Below, piece by piece: positions 1 through 10,500 of a DNA stretch of 64,000 nucleotides. Where the stretch lies: positions 62,001 to 126,000 of the forward strand of contig NC_016630.1 of the NCBI RefSeq assembly GCF_000163895.2. The letters are read 5' to 3'. The notes under the pieces are model-generated. The model worked only from the letters and a program-made list of their open reading frames with translations, did not search any database and was not told the DNA's origin. The number at the start of each line of letters is the position of its first letter. Position 1 is the stretch's first letter. Source of the stretch: Filifactor alocis ATCC 35896 (GTDB lineage: Bacteria; Bacillota; Clostridia; Peptostreptococcales; Filifactoraceae). Position numbers and translations under genes: made by a program.

Positions 1-1
1 C

Positions 2-166
2 GTAGCGGAAGGACTTCGACCGGTTCGAGAAAAAACAAAAGAATTGTTAAGCGACAAAGCTTATTTGGAATCCGTTTATCGTGAAGGAGCAGAAAAAGCG
101 GAGGCGATTGCAAGAAAAACATTGAGAAAAGTTCATAAGAAAATAGGATTTTTGCCAAGAGGATAG
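2..166 (+). CDS. trpS: Tryptophan--tRNA ligase, C-terminal end (partial)
   Basis: The window opens inside a reading frame of 54 codons that ends in TAG at 164-166. The residues (GLRPVREKTKELLSD, then EGAEKAEAIARKTL and a final IGFLPRG) match the helical C-terminus of class I tryptophanyl-tRNA synthetase, which charges tRNA-Trp in the cytosol. The catalytic HIGH and KMSKS regions lie upstream of the window. The next gene, lspA, starts 9 nt after the stop and uses an SD (GGATAGGAG) that overlaps the trpS end, so the two are probably co-transcribed. The identification rests only on the C-terminal signature, so it is good but not certain. Confidence 0.78.
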   Translation, partial: VAEGLRPVREKTKELLSDKAYLESVYREGAEKAEAIARKTLRKVHKKIGFLPRG

Positions 167-175
167 GAGTAAGTC

Positions 176-640
176 ATGGGTTATATCGTGTTATTTGTCG
201 TGTTGTTGATAGCCGATCAAGGGAGCAAGTACTGGGCAAGAACCGTATTGTATCAACAATCGAGTATCCAAGTGATTCCCCATGTGTTGCGATTCAGCTA
301 TGTAGAGAATCGAGGGGCGGCATTTGGAATGTTGCAAGGACAAAAATTCTTTTTTGTGATAATGACATTCTTGTTGATTGGTCTGTTTTTTGTTTATCTC
401 AAAAAGGTACATGCAAACAAGTGGATGACATTGACAGCAACCGTTATCATTGCAGGAGCGATCGGAAACCTGATTGATCGCATGTTGCTTGGTTATGTGG
501 TTGATTTTATCGATTTTCATATTATTTGGAGATATGTGTTCAATGTTGCGGACATCTATGTAGTGGGTGGAACTCTGTTGACGGCACTTCAAGTTTTGTT
601 ACAGGACGAAAAGGACAAGGATACTTCCTTATCGGAATAG
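176..640 (+). CDS. lspA: Lipoprotein signal peptidase (signal peptidase II)
   Basis: A 154-residue membrane aspartyl protease that cleaves the signal peptide of diacylglyceryl-modified prolipoproteins at the lipobox Cys. Four hydrophobic segments are visible. The family signatures are present: DQGSK near residue 14, ENRGAAFG near 43, GNLIDR at 97-102, VVDF with D110, and FNVAD with D126. D110 and D126 fit the catalytic Asp pair of the family. The length is typical. The SD GGATAGGAG lies about 6 nt before the ATG. Many Firmicutes place a pseudouridine synthase gene after lspA; here a tRNA methyltransferase follows instead. Confidence 0.96.
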   Translation: MGYIVLFVVLLIADQGSKYWARTVLYQQSSIQVIPHVLRFSYVENRGAAFGMLQGQKFFFVIMTFLLIGLFFVYLKKVHANKWMTLTATVIIAGAIGNLIDRMLLGYVVDFIDFHIIWRYVFNVADIYVVGGTLLTALQVLLQDEKDKDTSLSE

Positions 641-734
641 TACAGATGAAAACAAGTTAGGAATTAGTAGCGTTGCTTACAATATCCGAAAAATGATTGA
701 AGAATAATACAGTTGACGAAAAAGGAGGAATCGC

Positions 735-1328
735 ATGGGATATATTACAAACTTGAATGAGCTGTCCCTGTTGATATGTGAACAATATATGCCGGATGTC
801 AAAGTGGCAGTGGATATTACCTTAGGGAACGGCTTGGATGTCCAAAAGTTTCTTCCCTATATTCAGGAAAAATTGATTGCCATCGATATCCAGCAACAAG
901 CGATTGATGTATCGAAAGAAAGGTTGCAAAAAGTACTTTCCGAAGAAGAGTACAGCAAGATAGAATTTGTTACGGATAACCATGTCAATATCGATCGGCA
1001 TGTGGATAGAGTGGACTTTGTGTTTGGGAATTTGGGATATCTTCCCAATTCCGACCATAAAATTATGACGAAGTCGAACACTACACTGATTTGTTTGGAC
1101 AAAGCATTGAAACTGTTGAATCCCAACGGATTGTTGTCCATCATCAGTTATTTGGGACAAGACAGAGGGCAGGAGCATCGCAGTTTGTGTGCTTTTTTTG
1201 AAAGCTTGGATTCCAAGCAATACAAGGTAATTCATATCAATCCTTTGAATCAGGATGAGATGGCGCCGACCTTGTTTTTGTGTCAAAAACTGTATGATGA
1301 ACCGTCACAGGAAAGAGGAGTTTTTTGA
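735..1328 (+). CDS. mnmM: YtqB/MnmM-type class I SAM-dependent tRNA methyltransferase
   Basis: A 197-residue Rossmann methyltransferase of the old rRNA_methylase family (YtqB). The SAM-binding motif appears as VDITLGNGLD near residue 26. The family-specific blocks follow: FVFGNLGYLPNSDHKIMT near 95, TTL, and SYLGQDRGQEH near 137. YtqB/MnmM of Bacillus methylates nm5s2U to mnm5s2U at wobble position 34 of some tRNAs, and that role is inferred here from the family. The start is supported by the SD AAAGGAGG just upstream. It sits about 95 nt after lspA, probably in the same transcript. The wobble-base assignment is less certain than the fold. Confidence 0.85.
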   Translation: MGYITNLNELSLLICEQYMPDVKVAVDITLGNGLDVQKFLPYIQEKLIAIDIQQQAIDVSKERLQKVLSEEEYSKIEFVTDNHVNIDRHVDRVDFVFGNLGYLPNSDHKIMTKSNTTLICLDKALKLLNPNGLLSIISYLGQDRGQEHRSLCAFFESLDSKQYKVIHINPLNQDEMAPTLFLCQKLYDEPSQERGVF

Positions 1329-1409
1329 TAGAGATAGAATTGTTTGAATAAGAAGAAGTTTAGGAGAGGTACGGTCTGAAAAAGAAATTTCAAAAGAGGG
1401 AGTGAGTAT

Positions 1410-2294
1410 ATGCAACCGAAGGATAACCAAAAAGTGCTTGCACTGATGTTGTTACTATTTACTTGTGTTGCTTGGGGAGGTTCTTATGTCAGCATCCAAA
1501 TTTGTTTGGATGCGATGGGTCCTGTTTATCTTCCGTTCTTTCGATATTTACTTTCAGCAGTGCTTCTTTTTGTTGTATTGAAAGGAAAAGGAATGTCCTT
1601 ACGACTCGAAGCATCTGATTGGGTAAAAGTAGGATTGACGGCATTGTTCAGTATTACAGTCTATTTTTATTTTGAAAACAGTGCCATTAAAAAAATCGGA
1701 GCCAATGAGGCTGCAATTTTGGTGGCAATGTTACCGATTGTGGCATTGATTGGAAATCGTATCTTTTTGAAACAAAAACTGTTGCGTCGCAATGTCATCA
1801 GTGCGGTTATTTCGATTGTAGGAATCTATTTTGTGATTGGAGGAGTACAGTTCGGACAGAACAAATTAGGATATTTCTACATTTTTTTATCCAATTTAAG
1901 TTGGTCTGCTTACTTAATCAATACCAAGCCTCTCCTAAAAAAATATGACGGTTTGGTACTGACTTTCTATCAATGTCTGATTGGAAGTCTTGCTTTCCTT
2001 CCTGCCTTACCGATGGACTACTTCTATATTGACAAGATAACTACCGGTATCATACTTCACTTTTTGTTTTTAGCACTGATTTGTTCGGCAGTATGTACAG
2101 TCTGCTATACCTTTGCAATCAAACATTGCGGAGTTGGAATTTCAGCACTGTGCTTGAACTTTATCCCTGTTGCCACATTCTTCTTCAGTTTTTTGATTTT
2201 ACGAGAAGTGATGAGACCGATTCAGTTGATAGGAGCATTTGTTGCGATTTCAGGACTGATGTTGATGAAAGAAGACCAAGCAATTGATGGATAG
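1410..2294 (+). CDS. EamA/DMT-superfamily transporter
   Basis: A 294-residue polytopic protein with about ten hydrophobic segments arranged as two EamA repeats. The first begins FTCVAWGGSYVSIQI (residues about 17-31) and the second FLSNLSWSAYLINTKPLL (about 160-177). The motif NEAAILVAMLPIVALIGN in repeat 1 and FIPVATFFFSFLILRE in repeat 2 are typical of drug/metabolite transporters that export amino acids or other small metabolites. The substrate cannot be read from sequence. The start follows the SD AAGAGGGAG. It lies 81 nt after the methyltransferase, in the same orientation. Confidence 0.88.
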   Translation: MQPKDNQKVLALMLLLFTCVAWGGSYVSIQICLDAMGPVYLPFFRYLLSAVLLFVVLKGKGMSLRLEASDWVKVGLTALFSITVYFYFENSAIKKIGANEAAILVAMLPIVALIGNRIFLKQKLLRRNVISAVISIVGIYFVIGGVQFGQNKLGYFYIFLSNLSWSAYLINTKPLLKKYDGLVLTFYQCLIGSLAFLPALPMDYFYIDKITTGIILHFLFLALICSAVCTVCYTFAIKHCGVGISALCLNFIPVATFFFSFLILREVMRPIQLIGAFVAISGLMLMKEDQAIDG

Positions 2295-2530
2295 AGGAAT
2301 GACTGATAAAAAGGGACTAAAAATTTAGTTTATTATGCGATTCATTTGTTCTCTTTGTATCGTGACAAGTATCATTTACGTTTTGAGAGATTGTTTCACA
2401 TCATACCGAAACATGATCATTTTATCGTAATGCAATAGGATGAAACAAGATACAATTACAGAACGAGAAGGATATGAGATGACAGGTAGGAAGTTGTCAT
2501 CGAATCAAAAGGAATAGGAGGTGTTGGAAT

Positions 2531-2824
2531 ATGATACAATTTAGCGGATATGGACTGATTATTGTAGTATTGGATTATTTTGGAGGAATATTTCTTCTCA
2601 GTCAGCTGACACCTTATTTGTTTAAGACCTTCAAAGAGCAGTATATTACTCTCTTGTTATTTCACATTATAATTACAGTCATCAATTTCTGTTTGGCAAA
2701 GTACTTGAACCGCGAAGAAGTAAACCATACCGTCTTTGAGCTGAGATTGGAATATGCGGTACTTGCCACCGGATTACTACTCCTTCCAATCGTTATTATG
2801 ATGGGAAAGGGCATTGTCTATTAA
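2531..2824 (+). CDS. Small hypothetical membrane protein
   Basis: A 97-residue protein with three hydrophobic stretches (about residues 5-25, 37-55 and 74-93), so probably an inner-membrane protein. A strong SD (GGAATAGGAGGTG) precedes the ATG, which supports real translation. I do not recognise a family. It stands about 65 nt before another unrecognised gene in the same direction, suggesting a small accessory operon. The 236-nt gap before it shows no clear gene. Confidence 0.65.
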   Translation: MIQFSGYGLIIVVLDYFGGIFLLSQLTPYLFKTFKEQYITLLLFHIIITVINFCLAKYLNREEVNHTVFELRLEYAVLATGLLLLPIVIMMGKGIVY

Positions 2825-2889
2825 AGGTAGGATGATTTGGAGTTCTTTATGATGATAAAAGCAATGGATTACAATGGGAGGAATCAGAT

Positions 2890-3675
2890 ATGAGCTTTGA
2901 TTTGTTTGTGTTTGAGAGAAGAGAGAATATCAAAACTTCTTTGGATGTATTTTCTTATCAGGAAGAGTTTACAGAGTATCGCGAGGATAAAGATTATGAT
3001 TCTTTGACCGGTTGTTCGGATATTATTTCTCGTTGGGCGAAAAAAATCTTTGAAAAATTTCCACCGATGAACGGCGAATATGCGCCTCCTGATGAAATTG
3101 CTTATGCATCGGAAGAATCGGAGAATCATTTGACGGATTACAGTTTGGGAGAGCATGGCGTATATTGTGCATTTTCATACAAAGTTTCGGATGAGGCACT
3201 GGAATATGTAAAGAGTATCGCAGATGAATACATGGTGGGAGTGTATGATATCCAAAGCAATGATGCGATTTTCGGCAAAGGCATCGAAATATTGAAGTAT
3301 CGAACGGAACATCATGACGATACCGTATGTGACTGGGACAATATAGAACAATCCATTGATACCCTTGACAGTACAGAAAGAGGAACAAGCAATAGAGAAA
3401 ATGCCTTCATCACAGTGTGGTTTGATTCGGACGAAACGAATTACAATTATATTCAATGCACACCGAACTATGTCTCTCATGGATTGTTTGGAAGACTGTT
3501 TCAAAAAAACAAATCTGACCATGTATCCGGCTATTTTTTTGAAATTACTGAGAATAACAGCTTATATCGCACCTTTGTTGAGGATAAGGATGACCTGAAA
3601 AAACTGATGAAAGCATGGTGTGTCGAAAGAAAAGACATAGATGTCGGCAACTATGAAAAAATTCTTGATTTATAG
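2890..3675 (+). CDS. Hypothetical protein, 261 aa
   Basis: A soluble, acidic protein without signal peptide or membrane segment, preceded by the SD GGGAGGAATC. The N-terminus MSFDLFVFERRE resembles a group of uncharacterised bacterial proteins that begin MSYDLYFY/FK and are sometimes found near toxin-immunity genes. That resemblance is from memory and is weak. The middle region (about residues 85-125) has GEHGVYCAFSYKVSDEALEY. The C-terminal part contains a low-complexity patch rich in D, N and E. No catalytic motif is visible and no function is proposed. Confidence 0.7.
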   Translation: MSFDLFVFERRENIKTSLDVFSYQEEFTEYREDKDYDSLTGCSDIISRWAKKIFEKFPPMNGEYAPPDEIAYASEESENHLTDYSLGEHGVYCAFSYKVSDEALEYVKSIADEYMVGVYDIQSNDAIFGKGIEILKYRTEHHDDTVCDWDNIEQSIDTLDSTERGTSNRENAFITVWFDSDETNYNYIQCTPNYVSHGLFGRLFQKNKSDHVSGYFFEITENNSLYRTFVEDKDDLKKLMKAWCVERKDIDVGNYEKILDL

Positions 3676-3813
3676 TGTCCATCGCATGTTCCAAGATAGA
3701 CTTGCAAGATAGACATGGTATGCTTACAAAAACGGTATGCTTATGAAAAAGACAATAATGTGATGCATATAAAAAAGAGAATAAAAGATATTGTCATTAG
3801 AAAAAAGCAGATT

Positions 3814-3822
3814 TGTTATAAT
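3814..3822 (+). promoter_or_regulatory. Possible extended -10 promoter
   Basis: TG-T-TATAAT (TATAAT at 3817-3822) forms a good extended -10 element. The best -35 candidate (TTGTCA at 3791-3796) is 20 nt away, longer than ideal. It would start transcription near 3829, ahead of the small gene at 3919. Confidence 0.4.
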
Positions 3823-3918
3823 ATTTTTCATCCGTGAGCCATCTAAAAATAGAAACCTTAGGTTTTGTTGTGTTTGTGATAAAAAATGGGTAAAGATATC
3901 AATAAAGAAGGGGGATTG

Positions 3919-4098
3919 ATGACAATGACATTCAAAGAATGGATTCACAAATTTCATCCCGAATGTGAGGGTGATATGATGGAAGAGCAACTGATGGAAG
4001 AGTATGCGACTTGGCAAAAAACACACAGCGACTCCATGTGTTCCTTCTGTGCGACAGGAGAAATGCCGGAATCGTCCGACTTAGATGGAATTTTATAA
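3919..4098 (+). CDS. Small hypothetical protein with CxxC
   Basis: An open frame that could begin at 3886, but a purine-rich SD (GAAGGGGG, 3907-3914) supports the ATG at 3919, or the next in-frame ATG at 3925. The product is about 59 residues, acidic, with WxxKFHPECEGDMMEEQLMEEY and a CSFC pair near the C-terminus. The Cys pair could bind a metal or form a disulfide. No family is recognised. A terminator-like hairpin follows at 4126. Confidence 0.55.
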   Translation: MTMTFKEWIHKFHPECEGDMMEEQLMEEYATWQKTHSDSMCSFCATGEMPESSDLDGIL

Positions 4099-4125
4099 CA
4101 TGTAATATTGTATAAGAAAAATTGT

Positions 4126-4173
4126 AATGAATTGGTGTCGAATGGTTTGTTTCGGTAGCAATTCATTTTTTTA
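4126..4173 (+). terminator. Probable rho-independent terminator
   Basis: AATGAATTG (4126-4134) pairs with CAATTCATT (4159-4167), directly followed by a T-run. The stem is AT-rich, so termination may be modest. It would end the transcript of the small gene at 3919. Confidence 0.5.
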
Positions 4174-4187
4174 TTCCTCAGTCAATA

Positions 4188-4245
4188 GAGCACATGAACT
4201 GTTAGATTTTCCATGTTATTAGATATGAACTTTTGTCATGTGCTC
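4188..4245. repeat. 10-bp inverted repeat with long loop
   Basis: GAGCACATGA (4188-4197) and TCATGTGCTC (4236-4245) are perfect inverse complements with a 38-nt spacer and a short T-run after the right arm. It may be a second terminator or a protein-binding palindrome upstream of the large surface-protein gene. Confidence 0.45.
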
Positions 4246-4334
4246 CTGTTTTTGATAAATAAACAGTATGGTATCATCATGATATTCAACATTTGCTAAC
4301 TGTTTTCAACGGATTAACGTAGTAGAGAAAAAAT

Positions 4335-4404
4335 ATGATTATCATCATAAAAACTTGCAAAAGGGTAAAAAAAATAATATAATATGCAAGATAAAGATTA
4401 TCAT
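4335..4404. promoter_or_regulatory. Two Fur-like GATTATCAT palindromes around a promoter
   Basis: ATGAT-T-ATCAT (4335-4345) is a perfect 5-1-5 palindrome that resembles the core of Fur-family boxes. AAAGAT-T-ATCATT (4393-4405 region) shares the nonamer GATTATCAT at 4396-4404. The first box lies just upstream of the -35 hexamer and the second just downstream of the expected start point. That placement would suit repression by a Fur-type regulator. The regulator itself is not in this window. Confidence 0.5.
4355..4383 (+). promoter_or_regulatory. Sigma-A-type promoter of the SLH-caspase gene
   Basis: TTGCAA (4355-4360), 17-nt spacer, TATAAT (4378-4383). Transcription would start near 4390, giving a leader of about 115 nt before the ATG at 4507. 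Confidence 0.7.
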
Positions 4405-4506
4405 TTTCTTGTGATATTAAATATTAAAAGTAGGAAGGATGTTCTTTATGTATAAAATGAGTATTGATTTTTCAATTCAACATCAGGATAGATAAGGAGA
4501 TTTTTT

Positions 4507-7500
4507 ATGAGAAGAAATTATATTTTTTCAAAAACAATGGCGGTTTTGTTATCGGGGATTATAACAGTGTCTGCCTTGCCGTTGTACAGTTTTGCGGATA
4601 CGATAAATGTATCAAATACTTTTACCGATGTACAAAAAGGGAATTGGGAAGAAAACGGAATTATGAGTTTGGTTCACAAAGGCGTAATATCCGGATATCC
4701 GGATGGAACATTCAAACCGAATCAAATCACTAAAAGGGGAGAATTTGTATCTTTGCTAAATAAGATATTCGGACTAAAAAATTCTTCTGAAATAAAATTT
4801 ACAGATGTTCCAAAAGAATTGTGGTGCTACGACGCCATTTGTGTAGCAGTTGGTGAGGGATACATAGCCGGATATCCGGATGGAACATTTAAACCGAATG
4901 CACCTATTACTCGTGAGGAATCAGCTGTATTGCTTGCCAAAATATTGGAAAAAAAGGGTGAAAAAATAGAAGGCAACATCGTTTTACCAAAAGATGAAAT
5001 TTCTCCTTGGGCAAAAGAGGCAGTTGCTTTTGTGATGTCAAAAAAATTGATGTCCGGATATCCGGATGGGACATTCAAACCGACCCGACAAATTACAAGA
5101 GCAGAGTCTGCTGTGTTAATGAATCAAACTGATGAATATATCAAAGGAATTTTTTCAGATAAGAATGACGCAACCAATCAAAAAGAAGAGCCGAAAAAAG
5201 AAAATCATTCAAATCAGAAGGATAAGGGAGATTCTTCAGGCGGAGGAAGCGGTTCTATACAACCAAAAGAGACTCTGTCTATGTATCATCTTGAAAATAA
5301 TTATTATGTTTTCAATGTGAAACCGGAAATGACAAAAGCAGAAATTCATAGCCTTTTGAAGAAACAATATCCTACATTGAAACAATATTATATCGGAAAG
5401 ATTTTTAAGGACAATACAAAAGTCTTTTTGTATCTGGAAGATGGTGTTTTGAATTGTCCGTCATTGGCAGAAGTTCCGGAAGGAATCAGCGGAATCTATG
5501 TAGGTAAAGATGGAGAGTTCATTGGATATGAGGAAGGAAAAGAAAAGGGAAGAGTGTCTCTTTTTGTAGGAGAGGTGAAATTAGATACTCCGTTTGAAAC
5601 AACGGAAACAGTGCTGGGGTTGAAAGGAAATGAAATCAGCGGAGGATTGGATTTACAAGCGAATACGAGAAAAATTGACGGTTTGAATTTTCATTTAGAA
5701 AAAACAGAAAAGAAAAGCATGGTCTATCAGTCTGCGATTGCTCAATCTTCATCTGTTAAATCAGAAATCTCTAATCTTGAAATTACAAACAACACCTTTG
5801 ATTTCGGAAACAGTACCGTTTCTGCAAAAAATGCGATTATCATCACATCTAAAGTGGGTTCAGGATATTTGAAAATCAATCACAATACCATCAAAGGGTG
5901 GGGTGCGGAAAACAACAGCACTTTTTACAGCAATTATGCGATTGCAATTAAGACACAGACAGAAGACGGTACACTTACTGAGATAAAAAATAATGAAATT
6001 TCGGATTACGGATATAACGGGATTTCAGTCAGTGCCGGAAAGAGAGCAAGTGTTTCTATTGAGAATAATAATTTGAACAATCTCGGACAAAATGGAATCG
6101 GAGCAGCTTTATTTGGAAAAGGAGAAGAAGTTTCTATCAAAAACAACACCATTTCTCGCTATGGTTCCAAAAAGATTATGGTAAAGAAAAGCTTTTTAAG
6201 TTCAGAGACAGTAGAGTCTGATGCGCATGAAGAGGGCTTGACAGTAGGATATATCGGAGTAGTTCGCGGTGTAAAATTCAACGGCAAGTATTATAGCAAT
6301 CAACAAAAATTCTTACAAGATTTGTCCCGTTTGAACAATATTGAAGAAAAAGAAAGCAATGACAAGAACGAAGGAGTTTTGAATTGTACACCAATCAAAC
6401 TGAGTCATGATTATAACTTTAGAAATCCGATAGAAGAAATTAATAAATCGTATTCAAGACTTCAAGATGCTGAGCTAATTATTGTAAAAGATGATGATGA
6501 AGACTTGATTTTGCCAAATGAACAAATCAAAGAAAAGACGGTAAAATCATTAAGAATTGTGGGTGAGGGAAGCGGAAAGGTAATTTTGAATCAAACTCTT
6601 TCTATTACGGATGATTTGACAATCGATTTACCGAACTGTAATCTACAAAACAACGCAAAAGTGGACAAAGAAAAAGTGCATATTATCAGAATCAGAGATA
6701 ATGATTACTCCAATTTTGTAATAAAACCTGAAATGACAACTATTCCGCTTAAAACAGTATCTTCTTTAGCAATTCAAATTTTGGATATTCAGGATAAAGA
6801 AGGAAAGAAAGTAGCAAAAGAGCAGTCTAACTTGACAAATAATATCAAAGTGTTTGTAAATGATGAAACATCGCCCGATTTTACAGTCAACGATGAACAA
6901 GACACAGTTATTTTGAACAAGAGCTTACTGGATCAGATATTGCGATTTGCGACAGTTAAGATAGAGTATCAAGATAACAAAAATAATGTTTCCGGCGTCA
7001 AAAAATCGTTTGATGTGAAAGTGGAAAACAGTTCTACTCTGAAAGCGGAATTTGAAAAAGGAGCAGAGCCGAGCATTATAGAAAGTTTTGCGCCTGAGGA
7101 AGGCTTAAGAATAAAAATAACAGAAGTAAAAAATGCAAGCGGAGAGAGTGTTCAACCATCTGAATTAAACCTAAAAGATGGCGTTTCTCTTAAAATTTCG
7201 TACCGTGAGGCAAAATCACAAGATCTTGAAATTGATGGAGATACCATTACACTAAAAAAAGAATTTTTGGATACAGTTTCGGTACCGCTGTTTGCATTGA
7301 CACAAGATGTTATCATTTCCGTTACAGACTTGCAACAGAAAGTGTTGGATGCAAAAGCAACTTTGAAAATTAAAGTTTTGAATCATTCCGGCGGAGAAGT
7401 AACTCCGATCAGCACCTTGACATTTACACAAGGAAAAGCACCTGAAAGCGGAATGACATTCAAAATAACAAGCTTACGAAATGCCAAAGGAGAAGAATTA

Positions 7501-10500
7501 AGCAAAAATGAAATCGATTTAGAAAATTGTGTTGACATTGAGCCTTTCCCGGTAGATTGGAAAGATGACAGTCTTGAAAAACTGGAAGACGGTCGTATTC
7601 GATTCAACAGAAAGTACCTGTCGATTGACAAAGAGCAAAACACAATTACAATCAAAAAGGAATACTTGAACAAATTGGTTGTTAACGACAAAGATACGGA
7701 ATTTGGAACAAAACAGATTATTGTAAAATATAGAGATAAAAGAGTAGGAATTGATTTTAGAAGCGATAAATTTTTGATTCATATCAAAAAAGCATTGAAA
7801 CCGTTGAGCAATGATACAAGCATTGTGTCAAGCGAGTATACGATTCAAGGAGATAAAATCACTTCCGGAAACAGTTCTATTACGAAGAACACAACAGTAT
7901 CGGAATTGATGAAACATATTCATAAAGGAAATGAAAGACAAGTGTTGAGAGTGTATGATAAAAAATATATTCTGAACGGGAAATTGGATAAAAATCATAT
8001 CTATGATTATCGCAAATCTTATGAAAATATGGTAAGCGGAGATTATTTGGCAGTTACTGCAGAAGATGGAATTGCCGTCAAAGTTTATGAAATTTTGTTT
8101 GAGGGTTCAGCAAATCAATCTCTGATTTCTGTCAAAGACAGTAATGTAATATTGAATTTGGGAGCTACCTTTATAGAAGTTACGGAAAAGGTTACAACAT
8201 CAGAACAATTGAAAGCTGCTTTGGAAGTGGTGCAAGGAGCAAGTCTTCAGGTATTAGATAAGCAGGGTAATTCTGTTTCTGAAATAAAAGACGGTTATCA
8301 ACTCGTTGCACAAAAAGAAAATCAAAGAGAAGAAAGAATCATCAAATTAAATTATTCTAAAAAAACATATCGAGCTTTGATTATTGCAAATAGTGATTAC
8401 GGTAACGAAAAATTGAATTTGGTGGGACCGAAAAACGATAAAGTGTTGATGAAAAAAGTTTTTGAAAATCAAGAAATTTCTTCCAATCCGTTTGAAAAAA
8501 TTACAGTAGAAGAAAATGTAGACAAAGCACAATTTTTGGCAAAAATAAAAGAAGCCTTTGAAGGTGCAAACAGCAATGATGTCAGCTATCTATACTATTC
8601 CGGACACGGAAACAATATAGATGGAGTAAGTTACATCTGTACTACTGATTTGAAAGAGAACAAGGAAGAACAAAAACAAGCGTGGATTAGTGTAAATGAA
8701 CTCAGAGAAGCATTAGATGATGTACCCGGAATGAAGGTATTGATATTCGATTCTTGTAACGCAGGGGGATTTATCGGCAAAAAGGTGGATGCGATTACGA
8801 CACCTACACCAAACTCCTCCAAAAATGCAAAGGAATTTAATGAAAATATCGAAAAAGTATTTGTAAAACAAGAAGAAAAATCAATTCATTATTTGACATC
8901 GAATGACTACAAGGTGTTGACAGCAAGTTCGGAAGACGAATATTCATTTGAAGATAAGAAAGAAAAAGTGGGAAAATTCACCAAGGTATTGTCTCAGGTT
9001 GCCGGAATCTATGGAAATGTAGTAGGTGATACGGATAATGATGGTAAAGTTTCTTTAGAAGAGGCATATCGATATCTTGAGGACAATGTTGTGTATACCT
9101 CACATATTCAAGCCTTTCCGCGAAATGACAGTTATACATTGTTTGAAGTCGGTGCAAATGCGAAACCGATCAGCAGTGATACTTCCGTTCAATCTACAAA
9201 ACAAGCCGGAGAAGATGAGCTATTAATTATTATTCGTGGAAAACAGCGATTGATTCAATCGAAAATATTCCAAATTACAGAGAGAGTTACAGTAGAGGAA
9301 TTTTTGAGTAAAATTGTAAAAGGTCATCCAAATCAACAACTAAGGGTTGTGAAAAAAGAGCTTCAAGGAATGATAGAAAAAAAGGGAACCGATTTACTGG
9401 AAAAATTGGATTTCTTAGAGGTGACGGCAGAAGACGGAACAAAAGCAAATTATATCATTACCGTGCAAAAAGCGACCGGCTCCGATGTTTTAGATATCAG
9501 CTCAAAGAAAGATGAAAAAGAGATTGCATATTATACAATTATTTATAATGCAAAATTGATAAAAAGCAGTTTGAAAAAACTTACAGAAGAGACGACTGTA
9601 GAAGAATTCTTATCCAATATCGTAAAAGGAGATGCGAAACAGACACTTTCTGTGATAGATAAAAACAAACAATCGAAAATCGACTCGGATAAACTGGCTT
9701 CAGGGGATAAATTGTTGGTTAGAGCAGAAAGCGGAAAAACGGCAGAATATACGATTATCTTGGATAAAAAACCTTTGGAGTTGGTATTCAAAGACAATGC
9801 CTTCAAGGTTGAGCATGGTGAGGGAGCTTTCGGCACAAAAATTGTATCTGACAAAAAAGAATTAGATACGAATGTAACAGTAGAAGAATTCCTGAATTTA
9901 ATTGTGAATAAGGATAAATTCAAGAGTATAAAATTGAATAGCGGAAATGCCGATGAACCGAAGAAAAAAGACGAAAAACTGGAACAGGGAGATTATTTGC
10001 TTGTTGCAACGGGTGGTTATCCTAAGAGATATACTTTGATGGTTAAAAAGGCAGGAACACCGACTCTTCCGGAAGAACCGAAACCGCCGCAAGAAGAGAA
10101 AAATGAACCTGACTTTGGAGAGGATTTTGCAATTTCAAAAAATCAGTATGGTTTAGGAAGAATTGTTTCAAAAGATACAAAGATTGTGGACACGATGACA
10201 GTACAGGAATTTTTATCAAAAATGAAAAATAAGGATAAATTCCAAAAAGTTGTTGTGAAGAGCGGATGGGATGAAAAATCATCAGACAAGCCTTTGAAAA
10301 ACGGAGATAGATTGTTTGTAGAGATGAAATCTTCAAATTCCGGAGGGTTGAGTGTAACACCTCCTCCACAAATATACACAATTGTAGTGGAAAAAGCTTC
10401 TGTTGAACCTCCTCAAGAAGAAATCAAAGAACCTGACTTTGGCGGGGTATACAAAATAGGAGTGCTTAATAAAAGTGAAATTATCTCCGGAACAAAAGAA

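Noticed and set aside
191..592. Long antisense frame within lspA, and similar frames inside hydA, pyrG, ftsH and others
   Set aside because: These are shadows of strong genes on the other strand with no SD or family features.
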